Notes under the pieces: model-generated
What the model saw: the letters and a program-made list of their open reading frames with translations, nothing else
What the model was told of the DNA's origin: nothing
Databases searched by the model: none
Translations under genes and position numbers: made by a program
Shown: one piece after another, positions 56,365 through 64,000 of the stretch
Numbering within the stretch: the stretch's first letter is position 1
How the letters are laid out: every line of letters begins with the position of its first letter
NCBI GenBank assembly: GCA_910586245.1
Contig: CAJUFY010000006.1
Location: forward strand, 62,001 to 126,000
DNA length: 64,000 nucleotides
Direction: 5' to 3'
From: an uncultured Christensenella sp.
Lineage (GTDB): Bacteria; Bacillota; Clostridia; Christensenellales; Borkfalkiaceae

Positions 56365-57255
56365 ATGGCGAAAGGACTTGGAAGAGGGCTCTCCGCATTG
56401 TTCAGCGATACGGAAGAAGCATACGAAAACGCGCAGGGGGAAGCGGCGGCAAACGGCGGCGCGACGGAAGTGGAGCTCGATCGGGTATATCCGAATCCCG
56501 ATCAGCCGAGAAAAGCGTTCGACGAAAACGCGCTCAACGATCTTGCGAATTCCATTAAAGAACACGGCGTCATTATGCCACTCGTCGTAAACCGCACCGA
56601 GCAGGGATATATGATCATTGCGGGCGAACGCAGATACCGCGCCGCAAAACGGGCGGGACTGGAAAAAGTGCCCGTTATCGTAAAAGAGATCGGCGAACGG
56701 GAAATTCAGGAAATTTCCTTGATCGAGAACTTGCAGCGCGAGGATTTAAATCCGATTGAAGCGGCGTACGGCATGAAACGGCTGATGGAAGAATTCCATC
56801 TGACGCAGGAAGTGCTCGCCGAACGGCTGGGCAAATCCCGCCCCGCGATTGCAAATACGCTGCGGTTGCTGACGCTTTCCGAGGAAGTCATCGCGCTCGT
56901 CCGCGAAGGAAAACTTTCTTCCGGTCACGCGCGTACGCTGGTAACCGTACCTGTGGAAGCGCAGGCGGAACTTGCGCGCGAATGCGTGAAAAACGGGTGG
57001 TCCGTCCGCGAAGCGGAACGCGCCGTGAAACAGTTTTTGAATCCGCCCGAAGTGCTTGCAAAGGAAAAGGAGAAAAAGAACGCCGTCGCAAGCGCCGAAC
57101 TCAAACATCTCGTCGAGCGTTTGCGCGGAACGCTGAAAACGAAAGTTTCTTTGATCGGAACGGATAAGAAGGGCAGAATTTATATCGATTATTATACCCG
57201 CGACGATCTCGACCGCATCAGCGAATTGCTCGATATCATCGACAGAATGGAATAA
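56365..57255 (+). CDS. parB: Chromosome-partitioning protein ParB/Spo0J
   Basis: A 296-residue CTP-dependent DNA clamp. VELDRVYPNPDQPRKAFDENALNDLANSIKEHGVIMPLVV (about residues 36-75) and GERRYRAAKRAGLEKVPVIV (about 90-109) form the CTPase domain. The HTH is LTQEVLAERLGKSRPAIANTLRLLTL (about 144-169). ENLQREDLNPIEAAYGMKRL is the usual linker. The ATG is 3 nt past the parA stop. It binds the parS pair. Confidence 0.98.
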   Translation: MAKGLGRGLSALFSDTEEAYENAQGEAAANGGATEVELDRVYPNPDQPRKAFDENALNDLANSIKEHGVIMPLVVNRTEQGYMIIAGERRYRAAKRAGLEKVPVIVKEIGEREIQEISLIENLQREDLNPIEAAYGMKRLMEEFHLTQEVLAERLGKSRPAIANTLRLLTLSEEVIALVREGKLSSGHARTLVTVPVEAQAELARECVKNGWSVREAERAVKQFLNPPEVLAKEKEKKNAVASAELKHLVERLRGTLKTKVSLIGTDKKGRIYIDYYTRDDLDRISELLDIIDRME

Positions 57256-57276
57256 AGCGGAATCAATTCATTAGAA

Positions 57277-57307
57277 AGAACGCCGTCTGAAACGACGGCG
57301 TTCTTTT
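57277..57307 (+). terminator. Terminator of ftsH-parA-parB
   Basis: AGAACGCCGTC pairs with GACGGCGTTCT around TGAAAC, followed by TTTAC. Confidence 0.85.
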
Positions 57308-57369
57308 ACTTTTATATAAAAAAGTTAAAAAAAATTTAAAAAAATGACGTAAAAATTTAAGAAAGACCA

Positions 57370-57398
57370 TTGACAAAGGGGGATCTCTGTGATAATAT
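57370..57398 (+). promoter_or_regulatory. Promoter of the carbohydrate-uptake operon
   Basis: Perfect TTGACA (57370-57375), 17 nt, TAATAT (57393-57398). It starts a leader of about 235 nt. Confidence 0.75.
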
Positions 57399-57404
57399 AT
57401 GTGC

Positions 57405-57639
57405 GTACAAGAAGTGACGACGGGGGGAAAGTCATGATAATGAGGAGCATTCGCTAATTTTTTTGCTGTAATTTTTTTGCGCGCAAAAACGTTATCGGAT
57501 GTCTTTTGTTTTTTTGGCGGACTTCTCGGCGGACGGCTTTCCGACGGGCGGTCTTTTTTTGTTGTTTGCGTTCCCCCAACGCAGGGCGAAACCCCGCGCC
57601 GTACGTACGAAAATTTTATCTTTAAGAGGTAAACGAATT
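57405..57639 (+). promoter_or_regulatory. Long untranslated leader of the sugar-uptake operon
   Basis: The leader contains a possible 7-codon ORF (57434-57457, MIMRSIR) after a GGGGGG ribosome-like site, three poly-T tracts and a GCGTT-CCCCC-AACGC hairpin. This looks like attenuation machinery, but no riboswitch family is recognised. Confidence 0.35.
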
Positions 57640-60333
57640 ATGAAAAAGAAAAAACTTTTGCGAAACGTATCGCTGGTTGCGCTTTCGGCAGTGATGCTGA
57701 GCGGCGTGGCGCTCGCTTCCACCGCTTGCGGAAACAAGGGCGGAAACGCCAACGCGATTTCGGTGTACATCTTTTGTAACGAGTCGGATGAACACACGAA
57801 CAATACGATCTGTAAAAACTGGGAAGCAGAGTACAATCGTACGCAGAATAAAAACATTAAAGTAAACTTGACGGTTGAATACCAGAAGGGCAACTATTTT
57901 AACGGCATCAAAGACTTTTTGAAGAACGGCAGGAACGGGCTTCCCGACGTTATTTATCTTTCGCCGAAATACGTTCAGCAATATGCGGACGCGGGCTACG
58001 TTGCCGATTTATCCAAATATATCGTAAACGACGATCAGGCGGTGGAGAGCATCGGCGGATTGTGGCAGGATTCCGTTTCCATTTACGGTTACCGCAAAAA
58101 CGATAAAAATTATAAACTCGGTCAGCAAATCGTTTATCGGGAAAACGGCGCCGAGGGCGCGGGATATTATACTGCGGACGGATCGCAGTCGGTCGGAATC
58201 TTCGGGTTGCCCAAAGATTATTCCAACTTTGCGATGGGGTATAATAAGAAGTATTTTTCCGATACGATGAAGGAACGCTACACCACGACGCTCGGTTCTA
58301 CCGCGCGCAACGTGAAAAGCTCGAGCGAAATCGCAAAGAGCGGCTCGCAGTACGTGCAGAATTATAAGGGTTATGACGCAAACGATTCCACGAACTTCGT
58401 GGCGACTTACGCGGCGGGTGATCAGGCAGGGCAGGAAGCTCCGATTATTACGATCGGAACGCCCGTGCGCTATAAACCCTTCAATTTCTACCGCTATAAC
58501 GATTATCAGAGCGCGCTGAAAGCGGGCGACCCGATGGCGGTGGCGACGAATACGTATACGATGGGAAGGGGCTATACGGTCACCATTCCCGGCTTTCCCG
58601 GCGATACGCATAACGTGAGCGAAGCTGGCAACGGAAACGTGAATACCGAGAACGCAAACGCGCCTTACGATTCTTCGCTCGTACATACCGTATTTACTTA
58701 TGCCGAGTACGGCGCGCTCGTATGGGCGGTAACGTACTATCTGAATACGTTCGACTGGGATGCAAGCGATCCCACGCAAGGGGACGGCGGACTTGTTTCG
58801 GGCAACGTAAGACGTTCCATTTACGGAAGCGAACAGTACGAAGGCGCGCAGGGGAACGCGCTCTACCTGCTTCCCTGGCTCGCCTCCAACGACGGCGACT
58901 TTACCGACGTGAACACGACGAAATGCACGAACGACGGCTACGACGCGCAGACGGCGGGTACCGTTTCGGCGATTCAGGCGGCGGGCACCGATTCCGAAAA
59001 ACGGCAGAAGTTAAACCTTGACGGAACGTATCGCAACGCGGACGTTCAATACGGGTTGAACAGTGCGAATTTTATGGAAACGTACGGCGCGTATCAGGAA
59101 TTCGGCTCGACCTGGAACGGAAACTCCGGAAACGCGGGGGATCAGGAAACCGCAAAATCGAACGTTTCCGGCTGGGACTTCTTCCGTATGGGCGCGGCGG
59201 TATTTTACGGCGCGGGCACGTGGGATGCGGCGACGCGGAACGACGTGACCATGGACGTATTCGAATTCGGTCAAATGCCCGTTCCCGTTGCCGAAAAGTA
59301 CGCGCTCTATTCGCAGGTAAAGGGCGCCGACTATACGCTGTTGACTTACAGCAACAAACCCGACGCGAAACAGTCCGGCGACGACGCAGTCAAAGACGGC
59401 GAACAGCGCGCCAACAAATCGGAAGGATTAAAGACGTATTCAAACGAAGAAATCGTGACCAACCAAATCAAACGGCAGGATAAATGGGCTGCCCGTATGG
59501 ACTCAGTCGGGTACGCCGCAAACGGCAGATTCGCGGATATGGAAGAATCAAATCCCGAATACTGGAAAAACGAGGCGACGGCTTCTTTGATTCAGGCGCT
59601 CACGATCGGCGAACCGGAACAGGTTACTCTGACGTATGCGGGCGCGCAGCTTCCCAACTTCCGCCAGCAATGCACGGAATTCTTGAAATTCCAGGATCCC
59701 GCGTACCGCAACGGCGCGTTCAAGGACATGATCACTTACGAAGGATTTGCCGATACGACGGATTCCGCCGAGGGCAGAAGAATCTGGGATTACTATTATA
59801 AGGTCGCCTGTGCGATGGCGAAAGATTCCCTTTCCGGTTCGAGCAAGCGCGATCTGACCGTTGCGCAGTGGATTTCTCAGAGCGGCTTCGGCGATTACAA
59901 CGGAACGGAAAACGGCGACGCTTCCAAAACGCTCCGCTACGATCCGCAGTACGGCGAAGTAAAACTGAGCGCGTTCATCGGCGGTATGGATACCAACATC
60001 TCGTTTGCAATGAAAGTGCTGCGCATGGTCGCCTTCACCTATGCGGACAGAGATCTGAACATCCGTGCCCAGTACGGCGTCAATTCCGTAAAGGATGCAA
60101 CGATGTTTACGACCGAAGAGGACTGGATTACCAAACTCGACGGCGGAGCGCAGGCAAAACTGCTTGCTTATATAAACCAGAAATCGTTCACGAACGATCA
60201 GATGACGGCGGGAAGGCTCAACGACGCGACGGTCGCGCATAAGCTTGCCGACCAGAACAAAGCGACGGTTTGGACGCCCGCGGTGTACGCGGCGATCGCC
60301 GCAACGAACGCGCAGAAGGCGTTCAAAAAATAA
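57640..60333 (+). CDS. Large ABC-transporter solute-binding lipoprotein
   Basis: An 897-residue extracellular solute-binding protein. The signal peptide ends in a lipobox-like LASTAC (Cys at about residue 28), after a KKKK start. ISVYIFCNESDEHTNNTICKNWEAEYN (about 36-62) begins the family 1 carbohydrate-binding fold. GLPDVIYLSPKYVQQYADAGYVADLSKYI (about 93-121) matches SBP family 1. It is nearly twice the usual 430-550 residues. Two matching permeases follow, so it is the receptor of a sugar or oligosaccharide importer. ATG at 57640 follows GAGGT. Confidence 0.88.
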   Translation: MKKKKLLRNVSLVALSAVMLSGVALASTACGNKGGNANAISVYIFCNESDEHTNNTICKNWEAEYNRTQNKNIKVNLTVEYQKGNYFNGIKDFLKNGRNGLPDVIYLSPKYVQQYADAGYVADLSKYIVNDDQAVESIGGLWQDSVSIYGYRKNDKNYKLGQQIVYRENGAEGAGYYTADGSQSVGIFGLPKDYSNFAMGYNKKYFSDTMKERYTTTLGSTARNVKSSSEIAKSGSQYVQNYKGYDANDSTNFVATYAAGDQAGQEAPIITIGTPVRYKPFNFYRYNDYQSALKAGDPMAVATNTYTMGRGYTVTIPGFPGDTHNVSEAGNGNVNTENANAPYDSSLVHTVFTYAEYGALVWAVTYYLNTFDWDASDPTQGDGGLVSGNVRRSIYGSEQYEGAQGNALYLLPWLASNDGDFTDVNTTKCTNDGYDAQTAGTVSAIQAAGTDSEKRQKLNLDGTYRNADVQYGLNSANFMETYGAYQEFGSTWNGNSGNAGDQETAKSNVSGWDFFRMGAAVFYGAGTWDAATRNDVTMDVFEFGQMPVPVAEKYALYSQVKGADYTLLTYSNKPDAKQSGDDAVKDGEQRANKSEGLKTYSNEEIVTNQIKRQDKWAARMDSVGYAANGRFADMEESNPEYWKNEATASLIQALTIGEPEQVTLTYAGAQLPNFRQQCTEFLKFQDPAYRNGAFKDMITYEGFADTTDSAEGRRIWDYYYKVACAMAKDSLSGSSKRDLTVAQWISQSGFGDYNGTENGDASKTLRYDPQYGEVKLSAFIGGMDTNISFAMKVLRMVAFTYADRDLNIRAQYGVNSVKDATMFTTEEDWITKLDGGAQAKLLAYINQKSFTNDQMTAGRLNDATVAHKLADQNKATVWTPAVYAAIAATNAQKAFKK

Positions 60334-60413
60334 GGCAGGTAAAAACAAAGGCGTTTTGTGGCGGCGCGGATGAAAGTCCGCGTCCGTCGGTAATGAAAAG
60401 GGGGGATAACGAA

Positions 60414-61580
60414 ATGGAGGATCAATTGAACGCAGCCGCGGGCGAAGCGGTCGTAAACGATTCCGTTGCCGTATCCGAAGCTGTGATTCCGCAAAAGAAA
60501 AAGCGCAAACCGATCAACCAGCAAAAATTGCAGGATAACATTTGGGGCTGGGCGTTCTGCCTTCCGTTGATCGTGGGAACGGTTCTGTTCGTGTACGTTG
60601 CGCTGATCATTGCATTGTTGCTTTCGTTTACGGCCTTCAACACCAACTCGGGCGGCGTATGGGAATATCTCGGTAAACTGTTCGGCGGCGATAAGTCGGT
60701 ATTCGATATGACGGCGGTCGGCGGGAAAGAGTACGACCCGTTCTACTGGTATCGGTTCGCGTTTACCGAAAACGTCTGGGCGGGCAGTAAATGGCAGGGT
60801 TCGCATTTCACCGACGAAACGTACACGCAAACGTATACGATGAACGCAATGGGCGCGACGCTGTTCAACACCGTATTTTATCTGATCGGAATTCCGATCG
60901 GCATGGTGCTTTCGATGTTCTTTGCCGTGTGCATGTCGCGCGATATCAAGGGCGGGAACGTGTTCCGCGTGCTCTATTACATTCCTTGCGTCGCGAGTAC
61001 GATTGCGATCGTGTATACCTTTAAAATTCTGTTCAAGGTAGACGGACTTATCAACAATCTGCTCGGAACGAATCTTCCCTGGATGATGGACGTCAACGAA
61101 GAGTACGCCTGGAATCCGAGTATCGATACCTGGTGGAGTCAGGGGATGCTGACGAAAACCATGATCGTGATTATGGCGGTTTGGAAAGGTTTGGGCGGTA
61201 CGATTATTCTGTACGTAGCGGGGCTTTCGGGCGTAAACGCTTCCACCAAAGAGGCTGCGCAGATCGACGGCGCAAACGCCTGGTCGATTTTCTGGAAGGT
61301 CACGATGCCGGACTTGTATCCCGTTATCTTCTACAACGTGGTAACGGCTGTCATCGGGGGCATGCAGATTTATGCAGAGCCCGAACTCTTCTTCCCGACG
61401 GATACTTCGATCGGACCCAATCTGATGACTTCGGGGTTCGTCAGTCTGATCTGGTTCCACGGAATCGCAAAAACGCCCGCGTACGCTTCGCAGGGCGCGG
61501 CGTACGGTATGATTCTGGCGGTGATCATCTTCGTGCTTACGCTCTTCCAGTTCTGGCTGGATTCGAGAAAAAAGGATTGA
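60414..61580 (+). CDS. Carbohydrate ABC transporter permease 1 (UgpA/MalF-like)
   Basis: A 388-residue membrane protein with six or more helices. A 40-residue cytoplasmic tail precedes the first helix. The coupling EAA loop is EAAQIDGANAWSIFWKVTMPDLYP (about residues 279-302). A large extracytoplasmic insertion lies between the first and second helices (about 75-145). ATG at 60414 follows a GGGGGG run. A CGCGGA-TGAAAG-TCCGCG hairpin (60365-60384) separates it from the binding-protein gene and may stabilise that mRNA. Confidence 0.93.
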   Translation: MEDQLNAAAGEAVVNDSVAVSEAVIPQKKKRKPINQQKLQDNIWGWAFCLPLIVGTVLFVYVALIIALLLSFTAFNTNSGGVWEYLGKLFGGDKSVFDMTAVGGKEYDPFYWYRFAFTENVWAGSKWQGSHFTDETYTQTYTMNAMGATLFNTVFYLIGIPIGMVLSMFFAVCMSRDIKGGNVFRVLYYIPCVASTIAIVYTFKILFKVDGLINNLLGTNLPWMMDVNEEYAWNPSIDTWWSQGMLTKTMIVIMAVWKGLGGTIILYVAGLSGVNASTKEAAQIDGANAWSIFWKVTMPDLYPVIFYNVVTAVIGGMQIYAEPELFFPTDTSIGPNLMTSGFVSLIWFHGIAKTPAYASQGAAYGMILAVIIFVLTLFQFWLDSRKKD

Positions 61581-61593
61581 GGAGGATTCGGTT

Positions 61594-62646
61594 ATGACAA
61601 ACGAAACGGAAAACAACGTTCCCGAAAAAACTTATTCCTCTTTCCGTTACGCGCTCGGCGCGGTGCTCGCGTTTTTCGGAATTTCCACCCGCACGCATCA
61701 CGCGGGGAAGAAGCGCGCAAAACTCGTCGGAGATATCGTAACGTACATCGTTCTGCTGTTCGGCGCGTTCATTATGGTCTATCCGTTCTGGTGGATGCTG
61801 GCGTCGTCGTTCGCCTGGACGTTTACCGCCTACCCCGAAGGTTCGGAAATGGCGATCAATTTCTCGCACATCGTCTGGTGGCCGCAAATCACGACGATCA
61901 ACACCAACGACACCGTGCCCTACGGCGGCGCGTTCTATAACTACTACGTCGTGCTGAACGTGGCGTTCCAGACGGGCGCAATGTCCTACCTTGCGCCGAT
62001 GGGGTACTGGCGGGTACTGCTCAACAATTTGCTGTATTCCGTCGTTCCCGTTGCCGTCGGCGTGATCACTTCAGCCGCAGCGGCGTTCTCGTTCGCAAAG
62101 ATCAACTGGGTCGGCAGAAACAAAGTATTTATGTTCCTGCTCGCGGCGATTATGGTGCCCGGCCCTTCCATCATGACGGCGCAGTACGTCATGTATAAAA
62201 GCTGGGGTATGGCGGGCGACAGCGGGCTGGCGCTCATTATTCCCGGAATGTTCGGGTCGATCATGACGGCGTTCTTCATCCGTCAGTTTCTGTTCGGGCT
62301 TCCCACCTCCATCATCGAAGCGGCGAAAATCGACGGCGCGGGTTACTTCCGCATTTTCTGCGGATTCATTCTCCCGCTTGCGATGCCCGCGATCGTGGCG
62401 CAGGGGCTGCTCTCCTTCATGGGGTGCTGGAACAACTATCTTGCGTCCTACATTTTTATCGACAACGATTCGCAATGGATCAACTTGCCGCACGCAATGT
62501 TCCTCGTAAACCAGCGTTACGAAAACAGCAATATTGCGCCGACCATCGCGGCGTCCGTTCTTTGCGTTCTGCCCGTGCTCGTTCTCTTTGCTTGCTTCCA
62601 GAAAATGATCATCGGCTCGCTGATGTTAACCGGCTCAAAAGAATAA
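61594..62646 (+). CDS. Carbohydrate ABC transporter permease 2 (UgpE/MalG-like)
   Basis: A 350-residue membrane protein with six helices. IVLLFGAFIMVYPFWWMLASSFAWT (about residues 51-75) is a typical MalG start. The EAA loop is EAAKIDGAGYFRIFCGFILPLAMP (about 244-267). It forms the translocation pore with permease 1. An ATPase subunit is not in the window, as is common for multi-sugar importers sharing MsmK. ATG at 61594 follows GAGGAGG. Confidence 0.94.
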   Translation: MTNETENNVPEKTYSSFRYALGAVLAFFGISTRTHHAGKKRAKLVGDIVTYIVLLFGAFIMVYPFWWMLASSFAWTFTAYPEGSEMAINFSHIVWWPQITTINTNDTVPYGGAFYNYYVVLNVAFQTGAMSYLAPMGYWRVLLNNLLYSVVPVAVGVITSAAAAFSFAKINWVGRNKVFMFLLAAIMVPGPSIMTAQYVMYKSWGMAGDSGLALIIPGMFGSIMTAFFIRQFLFGLPTSIIEAAKIDGAGYFRIFCGFILPLAMPAIVAQGLLSFMGCWNNYLASYIFIDNDSQWINLPHAMFLVNQRYENSNIAPTIAASVLCVLPVLVLFACFQKMIIGSLMLTGSKE

Positions 62647-62671
62647 TCCGTATCAATCCAAGGGGGGAATT

Positions 62672-64000
62672 ATGAATAAAAAAGGAATCACTTGTATGGC
62701 ACTTACGGGAATTATGGCGTTTTCCGCGGCGGCGCTCTCCGCTTGCGGAAACGAAAGTTCCGCACCGAAATACGCGGACGAAACGATCGACAGACTTTTT
62801 AAATTAAACAGCGGTTCGCGCACGGACGAGGGGAATGGAATCAACTCCACGCACGATCCCGTCGTCGTCGAAGCGAAGCGCAACGGCAAAAGCGAATTTT
62901 ACGCGTTTTCTACGGATAACGATCAGTACGGCGTACAAATCCGCAAAAGCTTGAATCTCTACCGTTGGGAGCGCGCGGGCGTTGCGATCAACGGATTTAC
63001 CGCGGCTACAAAGGCGCAGGACGTGCAGAATATGTACAAAAACGGCAACGCCGAATTGCAGCCCGTTTATCAGGTTTTAACGGGGATGTCGGACTGGAAC
63101 AACAGTTGCTGGACGCTTTGGGCGCCCGACGTCGTTCCCGCGACTTCGAATAAAAACGCGGATGCCGACGGCGAATGGTGGCTGTACTCCTGCTGGACGT
63201 CTAAATTCGGTTCGGAGCAGTCGGTTATTTTCAAATGCAAATCGACGGAAGGCGTTACGGGACCTTATAAATACGAGGGGATCATCGTGCAGGATTCGGC
63301 GGATGACCGCAATTTAAACGAAATCGACCCCAGCGTTTTTTACGCGCCCGACGGAAAAATGTACCTTTCGTACGGATCTTATTACAGCGGATTCGGCGTG
63401 ATCGAACTAGACCCCGCAACGGGACTGAGAAAAGAGGGAACGCCCTCGACGCCCGGAAAACAGATTTTAACGGGCAACGGCTTTAACGCCGAAGGTTCGG
63501 CGATCAATTACCATACGGTAGACGTCTATACGGGCGACATCGCAAACGAGGAATACGACGCGTCCAAATGGCAGAAGCAAAGCAAATATTATATGATGGG
63601 CAGTTGGGGCGCGCTTGCGTATAACTATAATATGCGCGTATGGACGAGCGACACGCCCGACGGAACTTATACTTCCGAACGGGGCGGAAGCGGCTTGCAG
63701 GTGTCCGGTACCTGGACGTGGCGGAAAGACGGCGAAGGCGTAAAGGACGGAACCACGAATTATCCGAATAAAGATAAGGATATGAATTTCTATATCCCCG
63801 GTCACAACGATATGATCACAACTTCGGACGGCGTGAACGCGATTATTTATCACGCGCGCGTTGCGGAAGCGAGAAAGGACGGAAATCCGTCGTTTGCCGA
63901 AGGCGAGCATTATCTTTATACGAGCATGTACGATTTTAATTCGAAAGGGCAGCTTGTGATCAATCCCAACCGTTACGTCGGCGAAAAAATCGGCACCGTA
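62672..64000 (+). CDS. GH43-like glycoside hydrolase lipoprotein, C-terminus beyond the window
   Basis: The 443-codon open frame runs off the right edge. A lipobox LSAC (Cys at about residue 25) follows a KK start. The five-bladed GH43 propeller features are HDPVVV (catalytic-base Asp, about 66-71), LWAPDV (about 152-157), EIDPSVFYAPDGKMYLSYGSYYSGFGVIELDP (about 216-247) and AEGSAINYH (general acid Glu, about 274-282), with PGHND near 380. Such enzymes cleave arabinan or xylan side chains at the cell surface. It follows the two permeases, so the operon probably imports the released oligosaccharides. ATG at 62672 follows AAGGGGGG. Confidence 0.9.
   Translation, partial: MNKKGITCMALTGIMAFSAAALSACGNESSAPKYADETIDRLFKLNSGSRTDEGNGINSTHDPVVVEAKRNGKSEFYAFSTDNDQYGVQIRKSLNLYRWERAGVAINGFTAATKAQDVQNMYKNGNAELQPVYQVLTGMSDWNNSCWTLWAPDVVPATSNKNADADGEWWLYSCWTSKFGSEQSVIFKCKSTEGVTGPYKYEGIIVQDSADDRNLNEIDPSVFYAPDGKMYLSYGSYYSGFGVIELDPATGLRKEGTPSTPGKQILTGNGFNAEGSAINYHTVDVYTGDIANEEYDASKWQKQSKYYMMGSWGALAYNYNMRVWTSDTPDGTYTSERGGSGLQVSGTWTWRKDGEGVKDGTTNYPNKDKDMNFYIPGHNDMITTSDGVNAIIYHARVAEARKDGNPSFAEGEHYLYTSMYDFNSKGQLVINPNRYVGEKIGTV

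Noticed and set aside
57434..57457. 7-codon leader peptide as an annotated gene
   Set aside because: The ribosome-like GGGGGG and ATG are suggestive, but such a short frame is expected by chance; kept only as part of the leader note.
1..64000. tRNA, rRNA, tmRNA, RNase P RNA or SRP RNA
   Set aside because: I scanned the intergenic gaps by eye for cloverleafs with TTCGA loops and for known RNA cores and found none; a covariance scan would be decisive.
1..64000. Insertion sequences, integrases or prophage
   Set aside because: No transposase, integrase or phage protein was recognised; the XRE gene at 39389 alone does not indicate a prophage.

Overview
This 64 kb window looks like the replication-origin region of a spore-forming Firmicute (class Clostridia), probably an uncultured gut member of the Christensenellales type. 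That placement is an inference from gene content, G+C-rich codon use and sporulation genes (spmA, spmB, yyaC, ricT, a PdaB-like deacetylase), not from any search. A DnaA-box cluster plus an AT-rich unwinding element at about 45.29-45.61 kb marks oriC. Genes to its left run mostly on the minus strand and genes to its right almost all on the plus strand, as expected for bidirectional replication. dnaA itself is not in the window.

Left arm, from the edge toward oriC: a partial MATE pump, a SecB-like chaperone, two alpha/beta hydrolases, a lipoprotein NlpC/P60 hydrolase and a PHP phosphatase. Next comes a recognisable version of the Bacillus yaaO-holB-yaaT-yabB-yabC-metS-yabD-ksgA neighbourhood: greA-lysS-(unknown)-speA-like-holB-ricT, ferredoxin, trmN6-rsmI-O-antigen ligase, spmAB, GNAT, metG-tatD-radical SAM, rsmA. 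Around 20-25 kb are an aminotransferase/Lrp pair, several small proteins, queT under a preQ1-I riboswitch, and a TauE/SafE exporter. From 24.8 to 45.2 kb lie ssb, a PdaB-like gene, comF, a large doubly anchored lipoprotein, rplM-rpsI, cysE-cysS-alaS under a T-box leader, an HTH plus membrane-protein pair, a DeoR regulator, a small XRE regulator facing a candidate small RNA, pckG, unknown genes and rsmG.

Right arm: dnaN, rpmH-rnpA-yidD-yidC-khpB, a PrsW-type protease, yyaC, cvpA, two parS sites, ftsH-parA-parB, then a carbohydrate locus (large solute-binding lipoprotein, two ABC permeases, and a GH43 glycosidase cut by the window end).

Recurring regulatory theme: near-consensus sigma-A promoters with 17-nt spacers are common, and several (3959, 22179, 23836, 38347, 45247) place the -10 box exactly 6 nt upstream of the ATG with no ribosome binding site, so these mRNAs are probably leaderless. 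No rRNA, tRNA, CRISPR array, insertion sequence or prophage was seen.
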